DNA from: Ptychodera flava | Taxonomy: Eukaryota > Hemichordata > Enteropneusta > Ptychoderidae | Assembly: GCF_041260155.1 (NCBI RefSeq) | Contig: NW_027248277.1 | Coordinates: 3,942,501 to 4,006,500 of the forward strand | Direction of reading: 5' to 3' | Length of the DNA: 64,000 nucleotides | In this document: in pieces, positions 23,936-34,995 of the stretch | Layout of the letters: each line of letters begins with the position of its first letter | Numbering within the stretch: position 1 is the first letter of the stretch | Program-made: the position numbers and the translations under genes | The notes under the pieces: model-generated | Told to the model about the DNA's origin: nothing | The model's database searches: none | What the model saw: the letters and a program-made list of their open reading frames with translations, nothing else

Positions 23936-25537
23936 GTGTACAGCACCATATTAGTAGAGCAAGCGTTTGCAGTAGAGAAGATCCTGCTACGCTATTCCAG
24001 TCTGACGAAGCTAAAGAAGATGGTCGGATGGTTCCTGCTAGCGAAGAAAAACTTCCTAGATCGTTGTCGCAAAAGAAAACAAAGTGATGAAAGCAACAAC
24101 GAAGATACTACGGAGGAGAGTTGTGAAAAAACAATCCCACCTCTTACACTAGAGAAACTGCAAGGGGCTGAAGATGCAATCATGCAATACGTGCAACGAA
24201 AGCATTTCCCAAACGAAATGGCACTCCTACATAGAAAGGAACAAGTCAGGAGATACAGCCCGTTGTATAAGCTAGATCCAATCTTGGATGAGGGAATAAT
24301 ACGAGTTGGCGGACGCCTGGAACGTGCCTCAGTATCACCAGACAGCAAGCACCCGATAGTGCTACCGAAAGACTCACCAGTGTCAACAATCATCCTCCAA
24401 GAAATCCACAAAGAAGTCGGACACCTTGGAAGGAATTCGATGCTGGCGAAGCTAAGAGAAAAATATTGGATTCTACGTGCACCTACAGCAATCCGCAACC
24501 TCATAGCCAAATGTGTGATCTGTAGGAAATATAGAGCGAAAGTTTGTGAGCAGAAGATGTCGGACCTACCCAAGGACCGCATTACCCCCGAAGAACCACC
24601 TTTCACGCGCACAGGTGTTGATTACTTCGGACCAATAGATATCAAACGTGGCCGTGTCACTGTGAAGAGGTATGGAGTGATTTTCACATGCATGGCGATT
24701 CGTGCGGTACACCTAGAGGTAGCCTGCTCATTAGATACAGATTCGTGCATCAACGCCATCAGAAGATTTATAGCACGAAGAGGCCAAGTTAGGTCCATCA
24801 GATCAGACAACGGGACTAACTTCGTCGCAGCCAACAAAGAGCTGAAGGAGAGTATCGGAAAATGGAACCAAGAGAAGATAGCCGAAACGCTCCATCAACA
24901 AGACATCAAATGGGAATTCAACCCCCCAGCAGGTTCCCATTTCGGAGGAGTATGGGAGCGTCACATCAGAACTGTAAGGAAAATTATCTTTTCCTTGCTC
25001 AAAGAACAACCACTTCGTATGACAGACGAAGCACTCCAAACACTGTTCTGTGAAGTGGAAGCCATAATAAACAGCCGACCAATCACCAGGCTGTCAGAAG
25101 ATCCGAACGATCTAGAGGCATTAACACCCAACCATTTGTTGATGCTGAAGCCAAAACAGGCCCTGCCACCCGGCTTGTTTCAGAAGAATGACAACTACGT
25201 ACGCCGTCGATGGAGACAAGTGCAGTACCTGGCAGATGTATTCTGGAAGAGATGGGTAAAGGAATATCTCCCATTGCTACAAGAGAGACAGAAGTGGCTC
25301 GAGATCAGAAGAAACCTCAACGTTGGAGACGTGGTGTTGGTTGTTGACAACACAGCGCTGAGGAACTCCTGGTCTATGGGCAGAATCACCGAAGTGATGC
25401 AAGACAAGAAGGGACTCGTCAGGTTTGCAGAAGTCAAAACCAGAACGACTACTCTACGGCGCCCAGTGGATAAACTGTGTATGATCCTGGAGGCCGATGT
25501 CATCGACGATTCATCTGAAGGACACAACAACAGCTAA
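23936..25537 (+). CDS. Element B integrase
   Basis: A 533-codon open region with a zinc-binding integrase head (H.E.GHLGRNSMLAKLREKYWI, then CVICRKYRAK, about 24390-24540) and the rve catalytic core ('GVDYFGPI', 'RSDNGTNFVAANKEL', 'GSHFGGVWERHIRTVR', about 24610-24980). It ends with the DUF5641 C-terminal domain typical of BEL/Pao ('RRRWRQVQYLADVFWKRW', then 'VGDVVLVVDN', about 25200-25460). It is the strand-transfer enzyme of the element. Confidence 0.95.
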   Translation: MYSTILVEQAFAVEKILLRYSSLTKLKKMVGWFLLAKKNFLDRCRKRKQSDESNNEDTTEESCEKTIPPLTLEKLQGAEDAIMQYVQRKHFPNEMALLHRKEQVRRYSPLYKLDPILDEGIIRVGGRLERASVSPDSKHPIVLPKDSPVSTIILQEIHKEVGHLGRNSMLAKLREKYWILRAPTAIRNLIAKCVICRKYRAKVCEQKMSDLPKDRITPEEPPFTRTGVDYFGPIDIKRGRVTVKRYGVIFTCMAIRAVHLEVACSLDTDSCINAIRRFIARRGQVRSIRSDNGTNFVAANKELKESIGKWNQEKIAETLHQQDIKWEFNPPAGSHFGGVWERHIRTVRKIIFSLLKEQPLRMTDEALQTLFCEVEAIINSRPITRLSEDPNDLEALTPNHLLMLKPKQALPPGLFQKNDNYVRRRWRQVQYLADVFWKRWVKEYLPLLQERQKWLEIRRNLNVGDVVLVVDNTALRNSWSMGRITEVMQDKKGLVRFAEVKTRTTTLRRPVDKLCMILEADVIDDSSEGHNNS

Positions 25538-25672
25538 GAACTTTAACCTTTTTATTAGCGATATAAACAGTATATTATTCGCATTTATTTAGTTAGATTT
25601 GAATTTTGACCATTTTAGCCTACTGAATTTATAATTGTTCCGAATACCATCTACACAATTAGGGGACCGGAA

Positions 25673-26654
25673 TGTTACGGCCAAAATTCTCTGTTCACTA
25701 TTTGGAGTAAGAGATTACAGATTCCAATTGATATCAGCGTAGAGTGTGTTGACCCATAACACGTTTTCAAGACTGAGTTCATTGATACAATCAGTGTTTA
25801 CCTTTCTATTACACAACGCGATGCATAGAAAGACACTACGTGGCCTAACAGCCTTCAGTGTGGGAAACGCCTCCTTGAAAGTTACAAGTCAAGGAGATCT
25901 GAGCACATTTTTCCTCGCCAGAATTGCTTGTAAAGACGTTTTTGCGGAACAGATTTCAGCCTGTTCAGTGCTACAGTTGTCTATGAGCCCACAAAATATC
26001 CGGTAAGCCTCTATCTTATTGTATATTGAGTTAACAGCTGAATGAGTTTTCCAAGGAACTCTTTTGGCCTTGTGCATACAAGGGCGTCGCCCCTGCAAGG
26101 CAAATCTATACGGACAATGACCAAGGACAAAGAACACTCGTGCGGACATTGATTGAGTTAATTCATGTTTGATCTAAGACTTATTAGTTTAGTTGCTTTA
26201 GTGATTGTACTTTCATGCAACTTTGATTTAGTTATAACTGTTGCAAAGCAGTTAAATTGTTCATGCTCTGTAAGTCATGGTCTTATGCAAATGAGATCTT
26301 GTAAACAAGGTAAGCGTTCAGTCACCGGTAGAGGGCGCTTAATGAGGCAGGTCCTATGACTTGACCCACTGATTTGACCTTTGACCCCTAGGTCATTACA
26401 GAGTATGAATTTTAGCTTAGTTCTTATTTTTTCTGTATTTTTCTGATTTATTTCAGTTAATCGTTCCAATACGTTTCATTACGTTATCTGGAAGACTTGC
26501 TTATATTCGAATAAATCCCGTGATGATTAGATCGGACATTTGCTTTGTCTTATTTATGGAGGAACGCATTACGGAATATCACTCATAGATGACAATTGCA
26601 CAGTAGTCGCAGACAAATTATTTTGAGTCTTAAAGGATTTGTTTGCGCGCTACA
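25673..26654 (+). repeat. Element B 3' LTR
   Basis: 982-bp copy of 18392-19374, over 99% identical by eye, followed directly by the TTAC target duplication. Confidence 0.95.
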
Positions 26655-27120
26655 TTACAAAATATCAAACTAATCGCCTAGTCAAGGGATAGAATACAAA
26701 CTGTAAAAGTGGCTTCTCATCTCAGCTGGGACGGCAAAGCTCCAGTCTCTGATTTTTAACAGTCAGTCCTATGAATGGACAATCCTTTGGCTTGCAGGCT
26801 TGAAGTTGCACAAAGTCCACAGTATAAATCCAGCGTGGCAGTGAAGGTCTTGAAAAGTCTTGAAATTAATACTGCTGGAGTTTCCAAAGACTTGAAGTAA
26901 CATGCAAGAGACACAATCCCAAATGTCTGACTGCAAGCTGTGCCAGTCCCTATTTATACTCATGTGCTTATATAAGAGCATATAAGAACAATCTAGAACT
27001 TTTATTGACATGCTAATTACTGCTCTAAAATTATCTCTTACACAACTAATTAAATTTCCAGAACATTCCAAACATCACTAACTGAATTCAAGGTTGAGGT
27101 TGTGAAGGACAGTGACCTAC
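26655..27120 (-). repeat. Gypsy G 5' LTR, inner continuation (right of element B)
   Basis: Continues the Gypsy LTR after element B, starting with the second TTAC. A TATA-like motif and AT-rich promoter-like stretches in minus-strand sense fit LTR function. The right border is uncertain because no second copy is available. Confidence 0.45.
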
Positions 27121-27143
27121 AGAATGTTCTAGACTAATTAAAC

Positions 27144-27488
27144 TCAGGTCATGAATGGAGGGGAATGACCTACATAATGCAATTCTTTCTTTGAGGGTTT
27201 TGGAAGCTTGGCAGTGTTTTTTGGAAGTACTTCCCGATCTGCATCAACAGTCGATTTGATTGAGTCTAACCTTCTTTGTACAACTCTTTCAATCATCCGA
27301 TACAGATAAGCATAGCTTTTACTCTCAAACACTGGTCGGGCCACCCACTTTGCACTACCTTTATGGTACAAATTGTATCTCAATTCACCCCTGCTTGCTG
27401 TATTATGTCTAGGTTTCTTGACCACTGCTTGCTTCCTGTTTACATTTATATTATTATCAAGAGCAGCCAATTGAACCCTCGCAACCAT
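27144..27488 (-). pseudogene. Remnant of a transposon-associated protein of unknown function
   Basis: A 114-codon stretch with a 'RVQLAALDNNINVNRKQA' start, then 'RYNLYHKGSAKWVARPVFESKSY' and 'LYRMIERVVQRRLD'. It resembles the C-terminal segment of widespread uncharacterised, repeat-associated proteins of marine invertebrates and fish, which I associate loosely with Kolobok-like or captured-transposon genes. It has no clear start context and is short compared with those proteins. It lies directly right of the Gypsy LTR remnant. The family name is uncertain; I only claim that it is likely a protein-coding remnant. Confidence 0.4.
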
Positions 27489-28073
27489 CTGTTTGTAATC
27501 AAACTCTATGTGTTACTTTAGGTACATATTTTGTCAACATGGAATGGTACACTGCGATAGCTTGGCAGACAGTATTATGACTGGATCTGTTTGAGTTTCG
27601 ATGCTGTGCGTGATCACTTAGCCAGGTTCAGCAATGATGTCGCCAATCACGGTAGTGGATGTGGTCAATCGTGATTCACTGTCTTCTGTATGATTAGCAG
27701 CGATTGGTAATGCCTAACATTACAAAAAGACAAAGATGAGAGGAAATTAGTTTCCTCAACTTTCTGCAAGTGAATGACAGTTTGAAACACTGGGATTGGA
27801 TTAAAAGGTAAACTGATAGAAGACACTCAACATATGTGAAGCCATACAAGAATTTCAAAAGAACATGACAGAATGACATGAGGTAAAAACACCTTGTCCA
27901 ACTTAGCATAATTTATGGATCACAACGATAATTGAGCAATTACGAAATTATATTTAACTTTCTCTCAAAGAATCGTCATCAGCCATAGGCTGATTTGTTC
28001 CAATGAAAGTAGCTACGGGAAGAAAAGTAGACGTGATGATTATCTGTCAGCTTAGTTTTCTGAATGACTCTAT
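27489..28073. other. Non-coding, nothing recognised
   Basis: AT-rich sequence with no supported gene, repeat or RNA. Confidence 0.35.
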
Positions 28074-28475
28074 TGATCTCACTTCATTCACTGTAAAAAG
28101 CTATAGATACTCTAAAACACAAAGTGAGACTGCTTCATTGGTGATGGACTTCCGTTGTTCAACTCAATGTGGTTTTCTATTTTTTATCACGAGTCTTAAC
28201 GATCCGCGGAAAGTTTGAGAGTCGCTGTTTTTTTCTGAAAACATTTTTTTTTCTGAAAACATTATTCAATTGATTTATTGGCCTCGAAAGAAATTTGCAA
28301 ATAAGGAATAAATCCTAAGAAATGTTATGAGGAAGACGACATCTAACTATCATATGACATGAACACAGTGAAAGATCTCACTTCATTCACTGTAAAAAGC
28401 TATAGATACTCTAAAACACAAAGTGAGACTGCTTCATTTGTGTCGGCCTTCCATTGTTCAACTCAATCCTGTTTT
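28074..28475. repeat. ~300-bp tandem duplication, second copy interrupted by H2
   Basis: A block (28074-28175) beginning GATCTCACTTCATTCACTG is repeated at 28375-28475. The intervening block (28195-28374, CGATCCGCGGAAAG...) is repeated at about 30355-30515, on the far side of element H2. So a ~300-bp unit was duplicated in tandem and H2 then landed inside the second copy. Confidence 0.8.
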
Positions 28476-28681
28476 TTAGCTACTTTAGACTATAGTCTAT
28501 AGAAGCTATTGGGATGGGTATCCGTGCGGCGTCCGTCGTCAGTCTGTATGTATGTCTGTATGTATGTATGTATGTATGTATGTATGTATGTATGTATGTA
28601 TGTATGTATGTGATGTATGTATGTATGTATGTATGTATGTATGTATGTATGTATGTATGTATGTATGTATGTATGTATGTA

Positions 28682-28748
<67 letters not shown>

Positions 28749-28753
28749 ATGTA

Positions 28754-28816
<63 letters not shown>

Positions 28817-30345
28817 ATGTATGTATGTATGTATGTATGTATGTATGTATGTATGTATGTATGTATGTATGTATGTATGTATGTATGTATGTATGTATGT
28901 ATGTATGTATGTATGTATGTATGTATGTATGTATGTATGTATGTATGTATGTATGTATGTATGTATGTCCGTTTGTGAGGCGTCCGTCCACTCAAATATC
29001 TTGAGAACCGCAGTACTTACTGATTTGATATTTGTTGTGTAGATAAAAATATGATTTTGAGAAACTATTTTTTTTTAATTTTGAAAATAGGCAAATTAAT
29101 GCAAACAAGGTGTTTTGGTAAAAAATCTTCTTCTTCATAACCGCTGGTCAGACAGCTTTGTTATTTGGTATACAGTTCCCTAGGGATAACCCAACTTAGA
29201 TTTGTTCAAATCGTGATGAAATATGCAAATGTGTATTTTTAAGGATTTTTTTGTCATTTTTGGTCAAAATTTGACTTACATTGTGTGTAATTCTTGTACT
29301 GTATAAACCCTATCAATGGACCCAGAAAAATAATTGATATGATTTTAAATAATTGAATTAATTAGGAAATCATCAAAGCCAAAATAATTTTAGTGTGGAA
29401 TTATCAGAAAGTTCAACTTTTTTTGACAGTTCATAGTGAAATGCTTACCATCTTGGAGGATTAAAACATGTAAAGGCAACTTTCCTGAATCCAAAGTTTG
29501 ATACAATAGTTTGTCATGATAGGGTGGTCAAATAAATGAGATAGAGAAAGTTCTAATTTCCATTTATGGTTGACTTGGTAAGGATAAAATAAGATTACTT
29601 TTTGAGGAAAAAAATAGAGTGGTCAATTAAAAGAGTGGTCAAAGTGATAGGGTTTTTATGGTAAAGCTTGGCTGTAAGATTCCTCATGGCTATTTATAGC
29701 AATTATGCAATCTGTATAAACAGTGCAATGAAAGTGTAACATGATTCCTTATAATGCTTTTGATGACCTTGAACTTCTTAAGTTTCAAACGTTTGTCTCT
29801 TCAGTGTGCTTTCTCTGAGTAGGTACAGTCTCAACTTATTCAACAGAACTTACTTACAATGTTAATTTGAAAGTTAAAATGTGCTTGGTTAATAGGATGA
29901 AAATACTGATATTAAAAGATAACCAGCTCAAGATTCTTTATAACCTGACAGATATGCTGTTTTTAATGACTTAATCTTGATTTACTTTAATTAGAATATA
30001 ATTAACTGTGGTTTATTTGCTATTATAGACTAATATAGTCTGATGAAATATGCAAATCTGTATTTTTACGGAATTTTTTTTCCATTTTTGGTCAGGCCAT
30101 CCTGAAATGAGCTATCAAAGATATCCACCTTCTTCATCAATACATGTGTCACAAAAGGTTAACACAGCAGAGCTCTGTCAACTGTTGAGTCGCTTGTTTT
30201 TTCAAAACCGCTGGTCAGACAGCTTTAATATTTGGTTTACATGTCCCTAGGATGACCTTAGTGAGATAATTTCATACAGTCAGGAAATACTTAATTTTGT
30301 ATCCATGTCTATAGTAGCTTCAGGGACTTTGGCCCTATGTTTTTG
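28476..30345 (+). mobile_element. Microsatellite-headed tandem-array element H2 (Pearl/HINE-like)
   Basis: Begins after a T-run with an imperfect hairpin (TAGCT...CTTTAGACTA / TAGTCTATAG...AGCTA), then GCGTCCGTCGTC, a 430-bp (TGTA)n/(TGTC)n tract (28540-28970) and 'TCTTGAGAACCGC'. Degenerate monomers follow, sharing 'CTGGTCAGACAGCTTTG.TATTTGGTATACA' and the family tail near 30100-30195 (CCACCTTCTTCATCAATACATGTG, then GTCGCTTGTTT). Part of a further monomer follows the tail. The borders come from comparison with the empty first copy of the duplicated target. Confidence 0.65.
28540..28970. repeat. (TGTA)n/(TGTC)n microsatellite, block-structured
   Basis: About 430 bp in blocks: TGTA units, then TGTC, two TGTA, TGTC again, then a long TGTA run. 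It forms open frames on both strands that are not genes. Confidence 0.97.
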
Positions 30346-30354
30346 TCTTAGCAC

Positions 30355-30515
30355 GAGACGTAACGATCCGCGAAAATGTTCGAGAATCGCCGTTTTTTCT
30401 GAAAACATTATTCAATTGATTATGGGCTCAAAAGAAATTTGCAAATAAGGAATAAACCCTAAGCACTGTTATAAGAAGACGACATCTACAGTATCCTATG
30501 ACATGAAAACAGTGA
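30355..30515. repeat. Right part of the duplicated target of H2
   Basis: Diverged copy of 28195-28374 (shared TCTGAAAACATTATTCAATT, GAAATTTGCAAATAAGGAAT and AAGACGACATCTA). Confidence 0.8.
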
Positions 30516-30957
30516 AATCAGAATGTATCGTGATAATTGCATGCGACGCCAGAATTACTAGCAAATAATTCATTGAAAGGTAATTTTTTGCACTATAAGA
30601 AAGTCATCGACGTACACAAATTATGCTACGTATATAAAGGTGAGAATATACTAACAAGATCTTGTGGAAAGGGTATGCCTCACCAGCATAGATAGTCCAT
30701 CAAATGTTTCCAAGGTATTGATAATATGGTTTACTTCCGGTAAGAAAGGGGTTTCATACAAAATGTCAATGACAAGCTGCAAATCGACTTTGTGATCGGG
30801 CATCACCATATATCTCAGCTGCGTCACAAAATCTCTCGAAACAACCATGAAAACATATTTTAGCCGACAAACATGGATGTGATGTCAGTTGATTTGCTGT
30901 GGAAATGAGATAATAGCCCCAGTTGTTGCGACCTTTATAATTTCTGGACCTGAGAAA
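30516..30957. other. Non-coding, nothing recognised
   Basis: Short minus-strand open stretches overlap here without domain or splice support. Confidence 0.35.
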
Positions 30958-31180
30958 TGACAAGTGTGTCGAAGGTGTTGAAGAGGATATCGGACAAGAA
31001 TGTCAAAAGGGACATTGGACAAGTCTATCACAGGTGTCAAAGATAACGTCGGACAAAGGTGTTGAAAACGACGTCGGAAAAGTATATCTATGGAGAATGT
31101 CGGATAAGTGTATCTACGAGATTGTCAGACAAGGGTGTCGAAAAGAACGTCGGATAAGTGTGTCGCAGGTGTCGATCGAC
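30958..31180. repeat. Degenerate short minisatellite
   Basis: Repeated variants of GTGTCGAAAAGAACGTCGGATAAG with irregular spacing of roughly 25-40 bp. About six to eight units are seen. Confidence 0.6.
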
Positions 31181-32814
31181 CAGATGGCTTTCTATCGGTC
31201 GACATACTAAACATTTCCACGGAAAAGCAATCGGGGGACCGCATCAACGAAATAATGATGTTTTGTTGGTCAAAGTGACCTTAATGCTACCCAAAAATTG
31301 TAGAACTGCTTTCTGCTAAGAGAACTAATATCAAGCTACACTGAACGATTGGAGAAGCTTAAACATTGGAATGAACAGTGCACATTGAGCAAAACTACTG
31401 AATATAGGCATTCTTCAAAGTTATTGTTTTAATTGGAGGTAAAAGAAAGAAACAATTAGGCGATGTCGCAAATTACTCCGAAGTCAGAGTCCATGCTCAT
31501 GCATAACAAAATGTTGAACACGAAATAAAACTGCGGTGATGTAAAATTTGATAAATGTATTCTGGAAGATTAACCAAAAAAGTATATATCATCATGAAAT
31601 ACAACAGCTCAGACAATCAGACATAAATGAGAAATTCCCATGAGTAATAGAAAGTGAGAACGATCAGCGTCGGCATTGCATTTTAAAGATAAGAACGAGC
31701 TTTCCAAGACGTTGATGATTAATAATGCATGTTTTCTAGTTAGCCCAATTTGTTATTATCATGGTACGATAAATATATCGAGAAATTGAAGCGACGAAAT
31801 TTCATTTGGATCCGGGAGGTTCATGGCTTCCTACATGCTTTGATTATGAGAGGTTCGAACATACAAAGTAGCTTTCTTGTCAAGAGAAATAATAGAAAAA
31901 TCAACTTACGATTATTTCTGTCGATGCCTGTTGTCATTCACCTGTTCTGGATATGGTTGATTTGGCAACTTCAGTGTTGGTGTTGACCGGCTTTTCAACT
32001 TCTCTTGTAAGCATAGCCTAATAGTTCAGCTTGTAGATTTGTTCCGGACAACTCTTTTTGAAGTTGTCTTCACATACTTCCTTGCTCTTCCTGAACTTAA
32101 ATGCAGTCATCGGGGAATCAACACCAATATTAAACAGCCATATTTCAGCAATTGTTTCATTTTTCACATCTATGGATGGAGCGAGAATCTTAAAAAAAAT
32201 TAACCGATCGTCTTACCAACTTGCATCCAGAAACCTGACAGCGAGCCATCTCTTCAGAGTACGTAAATGCGTCTGCTAATGTTCACATAGATCTGTACGT
32301 CACTTCCGCCTAAATTCATTACAAGGAAAGGCGAGGCTGTGGAGCTATCGGCGAATAAAAGTAAATAAGTCTGACACAATAACCTTGTTTTACATAGAAC
32401 TAACGTTTATTCAACAGAAAAAATAGGGTATCCTTCCCAGATCAAAGGAAGAGACTGATGATTTTTTTAACCGGTTTAGATACTTACCGGTATATGGCAT
32501 TTTGAATGTTCAAGGGCAACTCAATATATTTGGTACAGTAGTTCAGCTTGCATGTTGAGTAAACCATAGTCAGCATTTGTAGCTGCCTGCTCTAAACTTC
32601 AGATTAACAAAGCAGCAGTTTTCAGCAATAGTGCAGGATTCGACTCTAATTTCTTTATTTACCATTTTTCATGCGCTTTGCATGGCAACTTTTCAAAACT
32701 ATTTCGTTATGTATATGCTCATGTTAGTGCTATTCCAGATACCTGTTCTGAGATAATGTGCAAGTTGGTTTTCACCACAGTTTGCTCCTTTCTCGTGTTT
32801 TCCTTTTTGGCCCA
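31181..32814. other. Non-coding, nothing recognised
   Basis: AT-rich DNA with small, overlapping open stretches on both strands. No gene, transposon end or RNA could be supported. Confidence 0.35.
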
Positions 32815-33645
32815 TGCGGTGGGCATAGCCCACCTAGTGGGCCTCTGTTATAGGGTGGCGTTTGTTAGTCTGTATGTGTGTCTGTAATATGTATGTCTGT
32901 CTGTCTGTGTGTGTGTGCTATGGGTCATATCTCTCAAACTCCATCAAATGTCATGAAACTAGGTACACAGAATATTTAGGATGGGAAATAGATCTGATAA
33001 GGTTTTGGGGGTTGTTGGTTTCATAGTTCAGCAGAAATTAATTTTTGAAGTAATATTTTGACTTATTTTTTGCTCATTTACATAGAAAGGGAGGGTGCAC
33101 CAAATTATGAGGAGTGGGGCACACAGGACTTGGATAAATACTGTTTACTGTGACTATGATGTTAAGCTCGTGTGTTCATTCGAATATGCTATTGTGGTCT
33201 GATGTTTTTAATTCTCTGTGTATGTCTGTATTTGTGTTTGTCTGTTTGTTTGTCTGTTTAAGAATTTGACAACATTACTGTTTGTTTGTATCTGTAGAAC
33301 TTTTATTACAGATATACATCTGGATTGACCGACCAAAGTTGACAAAACTTGCTATATAAATTGAAAATACTCTCATATAACATAAGTGAAAGTCATTTAG
33401 CATTTTTTACAAACTAATAAGTAACTAAGGTATTTGAGAGACTTTTCTAATTTGGAATATATATGTATAGAAGACCAAAGTCGACAAAATGCCATGTGTA
33501 TTGATGATTCTATGATACAACACTAATATGGTCATGTAACAGTTTTAAATCTGCATTTTAGTAGTTTACATATTAAATGCATTTACCAATTAGGTACAGA
33601 AGGAATGAAGGAAGAATATGACAAAAGTTTAAGAAATTTGCTATT
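32815..33645 (+). mobile_element. Array element H3 (Pearl/HINE-like), short
   Basis: Begins after a T-run with a hairpin (GGCCCA ... GGTGGGC / GCCCACC ... TGGGCC, about 32810-32845), then GGCGTTTGTTAGTCTG and a short TGTC/TGTG tract. A spacer with 'CATATCTCTCAAACTCC' and two to three degenerate units of the same ~146-bp monomer as H1 follow (33290-33640, 'CCAAAGTTGACAAAACTTGCTATAT'). Confidence 0.55.
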
Positions 33646-34054
33646 ATAGTTTGATGAAATGACAGACATGTGACAGTGTACAGACCATATGGCTCTCCAC
33701 CTTGTCACATCCGTGTTGACAAGCTTGTCAACATGGTTGCAATGAACACTTACACAAGCGTGGGGCAAATTTGAATCTTACAAGCTCTTAACAATTAAAA
33801 AGGTTCAGGAAAATGGAAGGTTGAGAATTACAAGCTTATAACAAGGTTGTCAAACACTATGTGTGTCTGCTACCAAAGGTTGTATCAAGATTGTAATTAT
33901 CCATCAGCCTTTGCTTCATTGCCAGCATTATTGCTGCCCGTTGTCATAGGCAACTAAATGGAGCCCAGTTTGGGGTCATAATGCTACAGGCACTCAGTGC
34001 CACATTTGCGGGATATTAACCAGATTTGACTGATTTGGTAACACAGTGACTTCA
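33646..34054. other. Non-coding; perfect 18-bp palindrome inside
   Basis: GTTGACAAGCTTGTCAAC near 33711-33730 is a perfect palindrome. Otherwise nothing was recognised. Confidence 0.5.
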
Positions 34055-34995
34055 TTATTTATTATTTTTTTTATATTATTTGTTTATTTCGGACTACATT
34101 CGTCCATATATAATTACACAAAGGAATACAGATACTGTGATACAAAACTACAACTGGTGTTGGATATTCTATCCATATATAAATTCATTCACTAACCATG
34201 AAAGATCGACGTTCTCCACAGGTTACGCAAGTCAGAACTGTAAAACAGTACATCATTTACCATTCTTAAAATTGTATTTTCACTGTAAGATATTCTTTTC
34301 ATCAGCATTTGCTTTCGTAAAAGAACATCAAAACTATCAATCCTATTAGAAACAAACACAGAGCTAGCACTACTTCGTCTCTCATAGCCCAGAAAAATGG
34401 GAGCTGCATTATTGTAACCAGCTTTCACTTTTTTCAAGACACCAGCAGTATAATTACCCCACAGATTACCACCATTTATAATTGGTAACAATATGCTCTG
34501 AAAAGATTACACTTTACATTCAATGAACATAATGAAAATTTTCTCAAAAGCATATTTGCAGATACATATAATGCTCTCTTTTGACGCTCAATGTCTTCAT
34601 TATCACTAAACTGGTCCGTCACCAAATACCCAAGATGCTTTTTCTTTGCTACAAATGTAATTTTCATACCATTAAGATAAACAGATGGAGTACCGGTATA
34701 TACAATCTGAGTGCGTTTTGAAATGACACACATGCATTGGGTTTTCTTCGTATTAAAAGTAATGTCATGCAGGTCGCCATAGTGGCTACATATGTCAACC
34801 AGTTTTTGAGTTCCCTTGACAGAAGGGCTGATCAAGCAGATATCATCAGCGTACATTAAGTGATTTATGAAAACACCACCTATGTTACATCCCACTTTTG
34901 AATTAATCTTGTACTCAGATGATCAACATAGACATTGAAAAGCTTCGGAGATAAAACTCCTCCCTGCTTCAATTAATCTTCAATTAATCTTGCAA
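34055..34995 (-). mobile_element. 5'-truncated LINE fragment (CR1/L2-like reverse transcriptase)
   Basis: In minus-strand sense it starts near 34995 with an RT block reading KQGGVLSPKLFNVYVDHLS. The frame then shifts near 34875 and continues through 'INHLMYADDICLIS' with the YADD catalytic motif and 'FNTKKTQCM' and 'HLGYLVTDQ' (34476-34895). A last C-terminal piece is at 34192-34491. It ends in an A-rich tail (T-rich on the plus strand, 34055-34080). There is no endonuclease domain, so only the 3' part was inserted, as is common for LINEs. A direct repeat of CTTCAATTAATCTT sits at the 5' junction. It is dead, with at least two frame changes. Whether it is CR1, L2 or Rex1 cannot be settled by eye. 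Confidence 0.8.

Larger units (their letters stand above)
18392..26654 (+). mobile_element. BEL/Pao LTR retrotransposon B, recent
   Basis: An 8.26-kb plus-strand BEL/Pao element with LTRs of 983 and 982 bp (TGT...ACA), a 4-bp TTAC target duplication and a polypurine stretch (AGGGGACCGGAA) before the right LTR. The two LTRs differ at about six sites (three substitutions and three single-base length changes), so insertion was recent. The internal region carries gag, protease, RT, RNase H/Pao and integrase in the usual order, spread over a few frames. It looks nearly whole, with perhaps a few breaks. It sits inside the 5' LTR of Gypsy G. Confidence 0.95.

Noticed and set aside
28480-29042. Long open frames on both strands of repeating Tyr-Val-Cys-Met or Ile-His-Thr-Tyr
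   Set aside because: They come from the tetranucleotide microsatellite, which has no stop in several frames; there is no gene context.
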